From NCBI GenBank assembly GCA_031213475.1, contig JARUPZ010000016.1, positions 7,022,270-7,086,269 of the forward strand: a stretch of 64,000 nucleotides of DNA, in the 5' to 3' direction. The translations under genes were made by a program, and so were the position numbers. The stretch's first letter is position 1; the number at the start of each line of letters is the position of its first letter. The DNA is from Nereocystis luetkeana. Lineage: Eukaryota > Sar > Phaeophyceae > Laminariales > Laminariaceae. Below are positions 45,792 through 59,400 of the stretch, piece after piece. The notes beneath the pieces were generated by a model, which saw nothing but the letters and a program-made list of their open reading frames with translations, searched no databases and had not been told where the DNA came from.

Positions 45792-48209
45792 CTTGTTGTA
45801 CGATTGTGGTCATTCGTATTCCAGGGTTACTGTTGTAAAATTTCGTCGTCGCCTCAACTCTTGCTGGTACCACATATATAGTTATAGTGAGGGGTCAATA
45901 AGACCTTGCCGCGTGAGATCACACTCATACGTGATATCCCTCTGCCCTTCTCTCAATACCGCAGTTTACTAATGTATTGCTTGGCTTCGCGCGGGTTGAC
46001 ATGTCGTCCTTACTACAACAGCAGACCCAAATGTCTACCTTGACCTCATTTTTTCAAGTGAATCTGGTTTCGATTGCTCCGTGGGAACGCTGCATACGAC
46101 CGTGCAAACTGCTCGGACTGCGACAGGACGCCTGCCGCTTTGAACACCGTTTCGGGAGAACGCTTCACCCCCCACCTGTCTGCGTGCGACGGTTACGGAC
46201 TTCCGCTCCACGTGTTTGATCAGAAGGTCCATGGCCGTACCGTCCAAGTTTTTACTCGCCGCCCTTCCCACGCGGACCGATTGCATCTTATGGTGTCATT
46301 CCTTATCCCCCATGTCAGCCGCCCGCAGGTTCTCCACACCCGTGCAGGTTGCGACGGGCACCAGCTTAGTTGGCTTGCCATGCGAGCTTCCGTAGCGGAC
46401 AACTTCTGCATCTTGCCGGAGCGCCCCGAGTCTGGAACGTTTCTGTATACCTGGTAGTAGACGATTCCGAACCCCTCGTAGTACTATGTATGCGAGGACG
46501 GGAATGGCCCTCGATTGGTATACTGCTTTTTTTGCGTCAAGAGACTCACTCTTTCGCGTTTCTGATAAACTGCAGTGGTCCCTCGAACGGCCGTATGCCG
46601 TACTCCACATATACACGTGGTCGTGCACCCTCGTGCTTGTGGTGCGGGAAAGCCCAACTACCCGTTTCGGGGTGATGGTAGAGCCACCGCACGATCGCGC
46701 GGGGGGGGCGCGGGAATCAAATACTCCCCGACATCGGGGACGGATATGACGGCGTGCGCGTCACGCTCGGCCGTGTGCTGCACGATGTGTCTCCCCATGC
46801 CCCATGACGGGTGGCAAGAAACGGCAGCCAAAGGCCGCTATTTTCCCACTCTGTAACGACTACTCTATATTTTGGCGGGAGGCGTCTACCCCCGCTGACC
46901 CCCCCCCCGCAACGGGACTGCGAATAGAACGGTAGTCTCGCTGCTCGCCCGTCCCCGTGGCGGCGCCCGGCTGGGCGGTCTCAGAAGCTGTCATTAGGTC
47001 GACGGCATTCTCCCCGAAATACACCTGTAGCTGCTGGCACGCCGCCGATCGCAGACGGATGATCCCACCTCGCCCCGGCCTAGTGGTCGCGTCGGCCGGT
47101 TCGCTGTCTGCTGTCGGCGGTCGGCAACCAGCGCAGCGACTACCCACGAAGCCTCCACTACTCGCAGCTCAAGGAGCTTTACCGGTTTTGCGTTGTTGGC
47201 GGGGTTTCACGAGACCACCTTCTCTCGCACGCGTCCACCACGGAGCTGTTATCTACGTCCGTCCACCACAAGCTATTCCCTGTGTAACTCCCGGTAATTT
47301 CGGTACTCCTCCGTGAGCATCTCGAGCAACGCGAATATGTCTGTGCCGCCGATGTGGCCGGATAAGCATTCGCGAAAGAAAAAAGCCCTCCCGCTGACAA
47401 CTCATCCAATGGCATGGACATCACCCCGCCCCATTTTGGTTCGAAGACGCGTCGGATGCGGCGACGGTGGCTTGTGGCTTGTGGCGCCATATGACGCCCG
47501 TTGTACTACGGCTCCGGCTAAGACATGGGTGATAAAACAAACCCGGACTTGATGTCTGTGCACAGGCCCGACCTGCTGACGGGCTGTTTCGCCCGACCCG
47601 TTGCTTTCGAATTCAATAAAAAACATTAAATGGGTTCACAGAGGCTCTGGTTGGGCCGGACTGCGACCGACATACTCACGCGTTTCCCCGAGATTTTCAC
47701 CTACATCATCTGTGTACTTGTACAGTAAGCGTACCGTTCTCTATCGCTGCTGCAAAACTCAAGGCGTGGAGCTCGCTGGGCGAATGCTCGGAAATCCGAA
47801 ACAAAGTGGTGCCCGAATCGCACAGGCTGCTGTCTAAATACTGCTGTCTCCTGCATTTGGTGTCCGACAGGAAGTCGCCGCAGAAACACGAGACTGGTAT
47901 GCCCACATCGTTTCCACCTCCCATCCAAAACTAAAAGTCTGGTGTCGTAGGTGCCTTTACCCTCAATTACATGCAGCAAATCAGAATCATCGTGCGAAAT
48001 CCTTGTGCACATGTATCTGCATCTCCATTCAACTCCCCCACAGCAGCCCGGGCGACGCTAGTCGTTCAAGCGTTGAGCGTCTGCCCGATCTCTTACAAAC
48101 AGAGCATCCAGAAAAGCCGCCAGACCCCATCTACTCTTGCTGCCAGAAGCCGCGCCGTCGCACCCAGACACAGGCACAAACACGCCCAACGAGGGGTATT
48201 CGAAACTAT
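45792..48209. other. Unassigned region with frameshifted minus-strand frames
   Basis: The frames 46035-46286, 46296-46628, 46860-47147, 47179-47490 and 47706-48012 (-) are moderately protein-like and GC-balanced. For example, SPSELHALSFAAAIENGTL lies near 47770. Stops and phase changes break them every 200-300 bases. I recognise no domain. A decayed gene or retroelement is possible. TACCTGGTA at 46447. Confidence 0.3.
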
Positions 48210-48312
48210 TACGGGGGACCATAGTTAATAGGACCTATGGTATACATAAAAACCTATATATTTATCCATTTTTACTAACAATACTTGGTCCTATTAACTA
48301 TGGTCCCCCGAA
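48210..48312 (+). mobile_element. MITE copy 5, well preserved
   Basis: TACGGGGGACCATAGTTAAT left; GGTCCCCCG then AAA instead of TAA right, so the right TA has mutated. Same 104-bp core as copy 4. Confidence 0.92.
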
Positions 48313-50037
48313 ATAACGACACGCCACTCTTGTCATTTAATCCCAGCGGGGAAGTGTACCCATGTCATGCATGGCCACCGGCGTATAACCATGGACCGGA
48401 GGGTGGGGGGGTGTACTAAAATAAAAGTACAGGAACCGAGTAAACATAACTTTTGGTCGAAAGTTCCATTTTCTAATCTCGTCCAGAAGTCCCACCAATC
48501 CGGTTCGCTTCTCGTTCTGACGTTGGTATATAGTGTAGGTAATCTTCTCTTCTTTTTTTTTCTCGTGTAGTGACAAGACTGTTTAAGACCCAGCGTGTGC
48601 GGCGATTGCCTGCCCGTACACGAAAATACGAACTCCGGAAAAAAGAGTAATTACCAAAGCGTAGAATGATTGCAAGCAACATAGGGCGTATTGCGGAGAA
48701 AGTCACCCCGCGAACACTATTATACTAGAATATATCTGGCAAAAATAAACAAGGACTGAGGAAATCTACGCCTCGACACCCGGACGCAAGACGCCGCCAC
48801 CTTACCCACATCCTCCTCTTCTCCACCCCTCCCCTCTCCCGCGTGTGGGCACGGATGCGGCCTCAAGCGCTCGCGATCCACCTTCACGATAGAAAACATA
48901 TGAAAAGCCTTTTTTGTTCAGGGACATCAGACTCAGCCGGTAACCACCCCCCCCCCCCCCTCCTGTTCTAGTCGTGGTGTCCCGGCAGGCCTTCGCCATG
49001 GTGCAGTTGTTTTTTTTGTTGTTCTAATATATATTTCCCCTGCTCGACCGCGCTGCGAGAAAAAAACACACCCGCGGAGATTCACACAGAGAGGTACAGA
49101 CAGAACGCGGCGCCGGTTAACGCTCCACCGTTCCGCGCGAACCAGAGGGAAAAACTCAAACTCAGTCGTACTGTCAAACTGAAGTAGAGATACCTCTGGG
49201 CATGATAGAAAGCAAGATTGCCAGCAGCAAAAAGGCGTGAGTGTCCGAACCATTTAGCAACGTGATCAGGCGGACGGACGTCAGCGCAATGCAATTGTCA
49301 GAACGCCCAGAGTGAGCCGACCGCGCACCGCTAACTGCGACGTTTCATGTACCCCCAAGACGAGCAGCTGCTGGTCACCCAAAAAACTCCCTCCACTTCC
49401 GGAAGTGATATGATACGAGTACACATGCGTACATGCCAGGTGCATACAAACACAGAAGAAGCATCCTAACACCGAAGCGTACGAAACGTGAAGGCATCAT
49501 AACTTGCAAACAAGCATGCAGTAGGTACCTTGATTAGGCGTACCACTAAAACATTTGATTGCGACCACGCCACACACCCCGCGACCCCTCTTCGAAGACG
49601 ACCCCTGGAAAGCTGCAGTAACCAAAACTGGAGGTAGGCGTGAATGCACAAAGAACGGTGGTCGCTGAGCGCACGGAAAGGGGGGCGGTATAAAACAGCC
49701 TGACATGATAGGCACACCATGGAACGCGTCCTACGCGTAGGGGTGAGAAAAACGTGGCGAAAGCCATGGCGCGACGGCATTTCACGCCGCTTCAAACTCC
49801 TGCACCCCTCTCTAACAACCTGCTGGCGTTCTTCTACGATTTGCGAGAACAAAAAAAAGGAAGAACAGCCAGCCAGCCACAACTAATCAACATGATTTAC
49901 GTCGCTGGCAAACCGCAATCGCAGACTCGATGTAACACACATTAAGCCCCCCTGAAGCAACAGTCGGGCTGCGCTCGCCTCGTCGGTTTTGCATCGAAAA
50001 GTGAACCCAACTTCCCTCCCCGGCATTCGCTTGAATA
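48313..50037. other. Spacer; no gene supported
   Basis: C11-C14 tract at 48948-48961. Minus-strand frames (48933-49253, 49466-49882) have no recognisable domains. Confidence 0.35.
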
Positions 50038-50570
50038 CCTGGTATATGTATATCATACAGGTTGGGCTGGCGTCGATGGGCAACGACGATATATCAAACA
50101 CCAAACACTGCGTGAACTAGACAACGAGCGTACCATTTTGTTTATTCGGTGGTCACCATGGCTGGCGGTCGAGTTTTGATCATTTGTGTGGGGTAGAGAA
50201 TATTGACTTCGCACAAGAGGAATGGTCGTATTACGTAGTGAGTATATGGTGAGGCACCCACGACGCAGTTAGATATGACACCCGTTGCTGTCTCTGGAAG
50301 TGGCCACACTGGAAAACTAATAGAGTCATTCCACGCTGTCGTCCAATACGCAAGAAAATCCTCCCCACGAGCGGTTCTTCGTAGGATACAGCTCGCACCG
50401 TCCATGCGACTCCCCCAACACCTCACCTCGCTCGCGCTTGGGGCAAGCAATCCATGTCTGTCTAGTCGGTGAAAACCCAACGTGCTCCGTCTCGGCATTG
50501 TATGGATGCGGGGGTCTATGATCATACGACTACGGCCATGCAAACCATGCGTACCCTGCCCCCCCCCCGC
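50038..50570 (-). mobile_element. Poly-G-flanked dispersed repeat, copy C, diverged
   Basis: Inverted: GGTTGGGCTGGCGTCGATGG, GAACTAGACAACGAGCGTAC, GTCGGTGAAAACCC, CTATGATCATACGACTACGG, then a C-run at 50558-50568. The other end has no C-run and instead meets TACCTGGTATATG (50038-50050). It lacks the CCAGGTA insertion of copy A (TATTACGTAGTG, 50228-50239). Confidence 0.85.
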
Positions 50571-53444
50571 GCCCCACTCCTTCCTCACCAACATAAAATA
50601 GTAAATACCTGGTATGTGCTATTTTACAAGTATAAACACATTCACGTCTCACAGACGGTGCAGCAGTAGAAAGCGTGCCAGGGGACCTACAGTAGTACAG
50701 TTACGCCCGGTCTCGATTGCGACGCAGCAGTCGCGCGGCAGCGCTGTGTGCTCGCCGTGGCTGGGCGGGCGCTGGGTGCGTGGGGCCGGGCCGTCGTCCT
50801 GTGACGTGTTAAGATGATATCGAATTTGTGGGTCACCGAAAATGCCAAAAAAAAAAAAAAAGTATACCTTGGGAGTGTGAGGTGCACCCGGCAAAAGCCT
50901 CGAATCGGGCCCTTAACTAAATATGGGGTTGTGAAAAAAAAAACGAAAGAAAAGTAAAACTTCGTGAGTACGACGGTATACGGCGTACGCGACAACAAAA
51001 TATCGAAACGAGTCCTGACACAAATGTCTGAGTTTCTGAAACGCCAAAAAACGGGTGTATATCTTTGGGAGCGTTACGGCGTACGCGCGACAAAAAATCT
51101 CGAAACAGGTCCTTTTATAAAAAAAAGTCGCTGTCAACATCAGAAACTCGCATGCGCTCGTAATAAAACACAAAGCCGACATTGAAGTTGATACGATACA
51201 AATGAAGAAAAGAAACAAAAAAAACAAGGGTTGTGACCGATACGAACGCGTCCCTTTCGAGACAGGGGAGGGGGGGGGGGGTCCCGACTGACAGACAACG
51301 GCAACACCCACCCAATACACAGGAGCCAACGCAAACGAGAACACAAATTTACAAGCAATAATCGAATTGGCTCCACCTTTTGGTACCACTTCGAAGTCAC
51401 CAGTCACAACACGTCACAGTCGACGGAATCGGCGAGCTTCAACCCCGGGCCCGTCTCTACTATGGGGCATACACCTAACGCTGCCGCCGGCTGAGTCCAT
51501 CGTGCCCTCGCCGTGGGACCGAAAACGGTGGGAAATGGCTTCACCTGGTCTGTATAACCGTATCAGCACATGTCTAGCCTTATCTGGCTAGCAATCATAT
51601 ACCTGGTATCGTTTTCTGAACGTATTTTCCCGTCACATGTTCATACGTCGTATAATTTCTACTAGTAACGGAGACCAAGATGGTAAAAACCCGGAGAGGT
51701 CTCATTAATCTCAACCTATGTAATTACCAGGTACGGGTTAAAGCGACGGCGAAATGTTACCGCAGTAATCTAGCCCTAATAATCTCGCCGTAAGGGTAAG
51801 CACCCGGTCCGGAAATGTTTCCCTAGCTCACAATCGGTCAGGTAAACCCATGTGGCTCGGTACACAACCATCGAGGTAAAACCATACGATCAGACGAACA
51901 ACCAAACACCGAAAACATAAGATTGCTGCTCAGAACCATGTCGGCGAGCATCTGACTCGGGGCATGACCATGCAGCCGTTCGTAAGCATGTGATCCGACA
52001 GAAAACCATGTCCTGGTGTCGGCCAAGCGTCTGATCAGAACACATAATAAATCACGAGCGTTTTGCGAGCGGCCAATGAACCAACTTAAATTATAAGCAT
52101 CTGATCTGGCACCAGACCATATCTGATCTGGCACCAGACCATATCGGTAGTCACCCAATTCGACGCATGAAGACAACGGTACACTGCCGCCTGGCACGCA
52201 ACCACCGAACCCTTACAGTCACGGCGGACTACTCTCATGCGGAATCGAACGCTACAGCAAGGCGTGTCTCTCTCAAGCCGTGATAAAAAATCGTGGCTGT
52301 GCGCATCCTCACCTCCGACGCGGCCTCCACGGCGCCAAACCCGCAATACCCCCGAACCACAAACTTCGCACCTCGGTGCGGCGGTGCAACCCATCCTGTT
52401 TCATCGCCGATTACACCGTCACCACCGAAACAAAAACACACACAGTGAAAACGAAACCGTAACCGCCGTTGATACCGTCACCGCCGATGGAAACGAAACC
52501 ATCCTGGCCGGTGAAACCGACAACGCCAAGATGAAACCGTCACCACCAATGAAACCGTCGCCAAAAGTGAAAACGAAACCGTCACCACCGGCGAAACCGG
52601 CGAGGGCGCGGGAGAACGCTCTCAGCCGCTCCGCCGCTCTAGCTATACTACCCTTAGATGCGCTCTCGGGCACACTGGCTGGACGGCATGCTAATCAAAT
52701 AGAGCACCTCTCACCTTGCGCCGGGGGGGGGGGGGGGGGGGGGCGAGAGGCAGAAAAACCCCACTACCTAAACTGTCGCGAACGCGCCCCGATTTGCTCT
52801 GGGGTTTTTACCACAAAATATGGGTAAGGAATGGGGGCTCTCGTGTTGAAGAAACCACAAACAGGGATACCAAACAAACCCCTACCGTACGCAAGACAGA
52901 CAAGTATACATACAACAAAGCAGACATGCAGGCAAGAGACAGGCTTAATGAACATCCAGGCGGCCAGGTAGCCAGACAGGCCTACAGACCGTTCTTCTAA
53001 TGAAATAAAATTTACGAGGAGTCTCATCTACTGCATCCGAGACGAGGCACGAGCGCGAAAAAAAACTAAAATAAAATAAAAAGTTAATTGCTCGAGAAAA
53101 AACAAACAAAAAAACCCGGTAAAACAATCTACAGGAGGAGGCCAAACACTTTCGGCCATCACTCCGAAAATTTCCACTCAAAAAAAGGACAGTCGGTCGG
53201 TCGGTTCGCCGGCTAAAAAAAAAGGTGCCAGGATGCGACGATGTGTCACTGATGTTGCTGCTGCAGTACCACGTGTGTTGCACTGCCAGCAGCGGGCAGG
53301 CATCACCACCACCACCACCACCACTACCACTACCACCATCACTATCAGCAGCTGAAGAAGGTGCATCACCCGCGAAGTAAAAATTATATATTATCTCAGA
53401 TAGATATCCTGAGACTCGCAGATAGATGACACAGATAATTGTCT
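50571..53444. other. Region downstream of the channel gene; small repeats, no gene supported
   Basis: Seen here: a direct repeat near 50980 and 51075 (ACGGCGTACGCG then TCGAAAC); a 26-bp tandem copy of ATCTGATCTGGCACCAGACC at 52099-52145; a GAAACCGTCACC-type minisatellite (52425-52605); and G21 at 52723-52743. The frame 52237-52827 (+) reads Thr/Lys/Pro-rich because of that minisatellite. The 3' UTR of the minus-strand channel gene should start at 53444. Confidence 0.45.
53290..53345. repeat. (CAC)n tract
   Basis: About ten CAC/ACC triplets, just 3' of the channel gene's stop codon. Confidence 0.9.
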
Positions 53445-56400
53445 TCAGGCACCCTTGGACTCCTCGATGTTGACGGGGACTTTGGGCATGGTGTACCGAA
53501 TGCCAAGGCTCCCGCAGGCGTTCTTGATGGCCCAGGTACACATGCTCTGGACCGCCCACTTCTTCTCCATTTGCTGTCATAGACGCGCGCATTGACAAGC
53601 GGGGGAGGATGGGTGGAGCCGCCGGGGGGTCAAGGAAGTGGAAACCTTTGGCGGGCTGGGCGGAGGCATGTGAGAAGGCAATGTTCACCCCGCAGCGGCC
53701 AGAAGCGGGGGGGGGGGGGGGGGGAGGGGGGGGTACTCATCATCGTGCATGGCCGTAGTCGTATGACCATAGACCCTCGCATCCCTACAATGCCGGGACG
53801 GAACATGTCGGGTTTTCACCGACCAGGCAGACATTGCCTGCACCAAGCGCGAAGCGCCGTGAGGTGCCTGGCGAGTCGCATGAAGGGTGAGCTGCATCCT
53901 ACTAAGAACCGCTTTTGAGGCGGACTTGCATATGGATGACAGCTTCAATGAGTTGATTTAGTGTCCGGTGGAGGCCTTTAAAGAGACAGCAATGGGAGTG
54001 CTATGTAACTGCCTCTTAGGTGCCTTACCATAAACACTACGTTATACGATCATTCCCACTTGTGCGGAATAAAGGTTGTTCACCTCTCGCACAAAACGAT
54101 CTAACTCGACAATCAGCTGTGACCGACCGCCAAAAGAAAAAAGAAAAAAAACGGTACCCTGATTGTCTAGCTCACGCAGTGAGCGGCATGTTTTACAGTG
54201 TCGTTGCCAACCGACGCCAACCCAACCTATATGTATATAGTAGAGGGGGGGGGGGTGGCAAAACCGTGATGAACCATATACTGGTTACCCCTGGTACGCA
54301 CGCCAAGGACTCTCGTTCGCGCTCCCGCGATCCGGCCGCGATGATGTCGTAGCCAGGTTACTGTTGGCATCTCGCGAGCCCATTCTCCTTCCCGAGCTCC
54401 CCCCCCTTTCAGTTCACAAAACGGGTTTTCGTTGTTGCTATTTAACACAGGCATCTTGTAGACGTACTATTAATAGCTGGACGAACCATGTCGTGCTTTG
54501 GTTTTGTTGCCGCGGCCGGGCTGGTTCAATGAAGGTTTTGGGGAGCCTTGTCAGCGATTGGTGCCTTAATCTCTCCATTTTTAGGCATTTCCAAAAACGA
54601 AACCTAAACCAGACTATCGTCCCACGTATCAACACTCGTTTTCAGGTACTTCTATCCGAACTCCGGTCGTGTTTAAGCGCCGACTCGAGGACGCAAAATA
54701 GACTCAGCAATTCCACGTAAACAACACCCAGCTGACGCTAAGTTCCCCCCGGGGCCAACGACCAGTACTAGAAGAGCTCTCGCCAATGGGCTGTCAACCT
54801 CGATAACGCTACCGATGTACCGACACGAACGCCTACCCTGCCGACACATCAAGCGTCGCCAACACTTGTCAACACCAACCGCAGCACCAACACCACGGAA
54901 ACCGCGAGCAACACAAGCAATACCACCCACATACCCTGACATGATGACCTTAACCACAACACCACCAACACCACCACCACCACCATGTACACGAGACGCC
55001 AGCACCGGACACCAACACAACCGCAAAAAAAACAAAAACACCACGGCGACCAATCAAGCATCTTCAAAGTGTCACATGCCACACACCCCTTCCCTCCTGT
55101 CTCCCCTATCCCCCCCCCCTACCTATCCTTCGCTCTCTCCCACCCAGAGGCATGCTACGTACCCTCTTACTTCCTCCCCCTCTCCCTCGCTGGCTCCATC
55201 CCTCCCTCCCTCCCAAAAGCATATTACGTGCTCCCTTCTTTCCTCTCCCTCTCGCTCCCTCCCTCCCTCCCTCCCTCTCTCTCCCTCCCTCCCCCCCTCC
55301 CGGAGGCAGGCTTCGACACGAGCAGCACGAACAAACCGTTCACGGCTCGATCTGGCGCTCCTCCAATCAAACAAATACGCCCCTATCGTTTTCGGAGGTC
55401 GTTGGCGTCATCCGATACGATTCGTCAGATTGCCATATGCCGCTCCGAGCCGAAATACGAGGACATTTTTTAGGCGTCAACAGGTAAGATAAAACGGTCC
55501 AATATATAATCAAGGTCAGAGTGGTACCCGGTATACAATCAAGGCCGTGATACAGGGGAGGTGCGTCGTCCGGATAAAACTAGAAAAAGGCCTCTTAATA
55601 CCTCTCAGCAGCTGTATGAGTGGAGGATTTCGTTAAAAACATATATATATTTGCAAAAGCTGCGTGTGATAAATTGTACGGTTCCACGATCGCGCGCGCT
55701 AAGTATGGGTTTCAAACGACCTCATCTGGAGAGCTCCTCGAGAGAATCACGTCATAAACACACACAGATCCTACGGGGGGGGGGGGGGGGGGGGGGGGGG
55801 ATGAAAAATCTCCGGCTAAGGTCTGAAAAATTACTCTATGCCAAGTTGACAATCCTCCATAGTTGACCATATCTCCAAGGTAGGAGACTAATTCCGAAGA
55901 GTAGCGCCCGGGTTTCAACGGGGTTCCCCGGCTCCCTTACGTAGGGGATTTCGAAAAAAACACAAGAAAGCGGTGATGGTCCAAAAATATCCCCTGTCGT
56001 GGCAGGCATTTACCCTCTTTCCCGGCACCAGAAATACCTTCGACCCGTCCTTGAAGCGCCATGGGCATGCCCGCACGGAGAGAAAAATATATATTCGGCG
56101 CCCCAATGGCGAGGTTGACTTCCTACAATCAGGACGCAGGCACCTTGCCCCGCTCCCCCCCCCTCCCTTCATTTGCATGTCTGCCATGTTGGGCAGTATT
56201 GATACTACCAGTACCTTATCACCCGGGTGATAAGATAGCACCCTATCACCCGGGTGATAATATAACACCCTATCACCCGGGTGATAAGATAACACCTCAT
56301 CACCCAGGTGATAAGATAGCACATTATCGCACCCTATCACCCGATTGATGAGATATCACCCCATCACCTGGATGATGAGATAGCACCTTATCACCGGAGC

Positions 56401-59400
56401 GATAAGATAACATCCTATCACCCGCGTGATAAGATAACACCCTATCACCCGGGTGATAAGAAAGTACCTCGTCACCCGGGTGATAAGATAGCGCATTACC
56501 GCACCTTATCACCCGGTTGATAAGATAGCACCCCATCACCCGGGTGATGAGATAGCACCGTATCACCCGGGTGGTACGATAGTACCTTATCACCCAGGTG
56601 ATAATATGGCACCTTACCACCCGGGTGATAATATAGCATCCTATCACCCGGTTGATAAGACAACACACCCCCTGGGACGACTTCCCGAGCCCGGTGTCTC
56701 CAAAAGCAAGGGGGGCGGACACGGTCAAATCAATGAATCTAGAAAGAAATCGACCAGATATTTCCACGGACGGAGCATCGCTCCGCGTTTGCACCCTCTT
56801 CTTTCCCATTGTCGAGGGAAAATCAGGTAAGATAAATCATTCGAGGGGAGGCGGTGTGTAGTCGTATCACCCGTGTGATACGGTATATGTGCGTCTCCCT
56901 CACCTGCCAGTTCCCTTTCTGCCTGAAGGTCAGCCTGATGCTCAGCTTGTTGGTGTTCTCGATGCTCGCCAGCGCGAAGCCCATCGTCGGGTACAATCCT
57001 GCGTCCAGGGAGCAGCAGCGGACGCGCAATAGAACGCGAGTGCACGCGAGGTTACGAAAAAACAAAAAGCGGCGAAGAAAAAGAAAGCGCAAACGTATAT
57101 ATCGGGCGAATCCAGCTATCATATTGTGAGTCTGGCTGGCGTTCGAGAGTTTCTTTCCCGAATTCATTCAAGCATATGGATGTTGGTATCTAGCTCGAAG
57201 TGTGCTGACAGCAATAAAAAACAGAACAAAACAAAACCTACACAAAAGCAACAGCCACAGACGTGCGTGCTGTGGCATTCGGCGACAACGACGACGGGTA
57301 AATACGGAGCTAACGACTGGTCGGTCGGTCGATCCGCCATATAAGGGCCATCGCGTAAAAAGTGAGAAAATAAACAGCCAAACAGAACATTTGGCGGCGG
57401 CGGGGAGGGGGGGTGTACTCGTTGTCATGCATGGTCGTGGTCGTATGACCAAAGACCCCGGCATCCCTACACTACTCGGACGGGGCACGTCGGGTTTATA
57501 CCGACCAGGTAGACATTGCTTGCACCAAGAGCGCAGCACCGTGGGGTGTTTTGGCGCATCGCTCGAAGGGTGAGCTGCATCCTACAAAAAACCGTTTTTG
57601 AGGCGGACTTGCATACGGATGACAAGCAGGAGGGGGGTGGGCACGTGACCTACCAAGGTACGAGTTTAATAGCTCTACGTACAGCGTCACGTACTTTACA
57701 GGCAAAAAACAACAAGCTACGAAGCGAGAAAACCCGCGCTTGCAAACCTGCTTGCATGCGTGCTTGGGTACTTCGCTGTACGAGCCCGAGCGTACGCAAC
57801 TCAAGCATGCAAACCGAGTATGACGTAAAACGAACGTAAAGACAAGCACACGACTCAAAAGCAAGCGCGCAAAATTAGCACGCAAGGCAGGTACTGTACT
57901 GTACGCACCCTCCGGCCTGTCTTTCTTCTTGCAGAACGCCTGAAGGGACGCGTTCAGGGACTTGAGCTTGTGGGACGGGGTGTTGATCGCCACCTGAGAC
58001 ACAGCGGGGACAGAAATTTTAAAAAAAAAACACAGAAGGGAGGTAGACTATCAATAGGTGCATGGGTTTCCTTTTGTTTCCGAGGTTTTCTTCTTTCGGG
58101 AAAGTTATGAGTGATCAATGTTGAAGATCATGCGGCGCATTGTCGGACGGCAAGGAAAATAATAATAAAAAATAAGCAAGAACCAAAGGGCGAGAGAAGG
58201 CAGGTCGTGACGACAGCTTCGCAGTCTCCACAAGGCACCAAGGGAGCATACGGAAAAAAAAAACAAAAACAAAAACAAAAACATGACACGCGCAAAACAA
58301 AACTCAGGGCAGAGAGACAAAAAGGAAGACAATAACAACTACAACTACAACAACAACACCAATAACACCAACACCATACAGCAACGAAAGCAGCTACACT
58401 CGGCGGCGAACAGTGGCAGCAGCAGCGGCGGCGGTGCTGGCGTTGCATGGCGGAAGACCGACCGGACGACCCCTTTGATGGCAGAAAACCTATCGACCGC
58501 CCTTTCGCTTTTCTGTGCGTACGCATCACAGCAGTGCCTATCGGTGTCGCTCGGGTGTGAACAGAAACCGTTTCATTTTTGATCGAGGGCACTTCGGCGA
58601 GTGCTTCCATACATATCACAGGTATATATATATCACAGGCAAATACCAGGTACACTGAAGTACCATGGCCTTGTTTTACGGGGCAACAAAACATTTTAGG
58701 ATGATACGTAGGTGAACAAAATTGGCCACGAGACTACAGTCTCTGGCGCCAACGGGATCCCCTGCGAGGACACAGCAACTTTTGTGTACGTGAGTTGCCA
58801 GCGGCGTCGGCTTCATCAATACGCGATCACGGGGGACCATAGTTAATAGGACCTATCATATACATAAAAACCTATATATTTAACCATTTTTACTAACAAT
58901 ATTTGGTCCTATTAATTATGGTCCCCCCGTAATATTTTTTTTTTTACCGGCCCCTCCGCCCCATTGCCGGAAGGGTAATATGTTCCAACTATTGTCAGAT
59001 CGATCGTCATCGTGCGGAAGTATACACAGTTGGTGATGAGCCGTGTTGCTCGCGGTGCTCTACATCGCTCTCGCACGAAGGTGTGCTATTCCACACTATC
59101 AATAAATCCTATTAATAGGCGAAACCCTCGAAACATCTCGGTCGACATCCTATCTAGCTATAGTAGACCCGGCACGATTCTACTGTAGTATGACTGGCAG
59201 GAAGTATCGGGTCCGCCGACTACCCAAACACCTGGTATACAAATGGGATGGATGTAAACGAGACGTAATACGCAGCTTGCAAAGCTGAGTATCAACTATT
59301 TGATCAGTCGAACGCACAGCTGACGTACCAGGTATTTCAAACTTTACAAAATCCAACCAGGTCACTATCAATAGTATGATTGGTAGGCGTACGGGGGTCC

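Noticed and set aside
45977..46457. Plus-strand frames of 80 and 127 codons as a gene
   Set aside because: They overlap equally long minus-strand frames, and neither strand shows a known domain or a consistent splice structure.
52945..53688. 247-codon minus-strand frame over the last channel exon
   Set aside because: It reads the exon in the wrong phase; the correct phase gives the MscS C-terminus with a stop at 53445.
56205..56665. CRISPR-like array of regular palindromic repeats
   Set aside because: There are no unique spacers of constant length, the repeats vary, and the setting is a eukaryotic intron.
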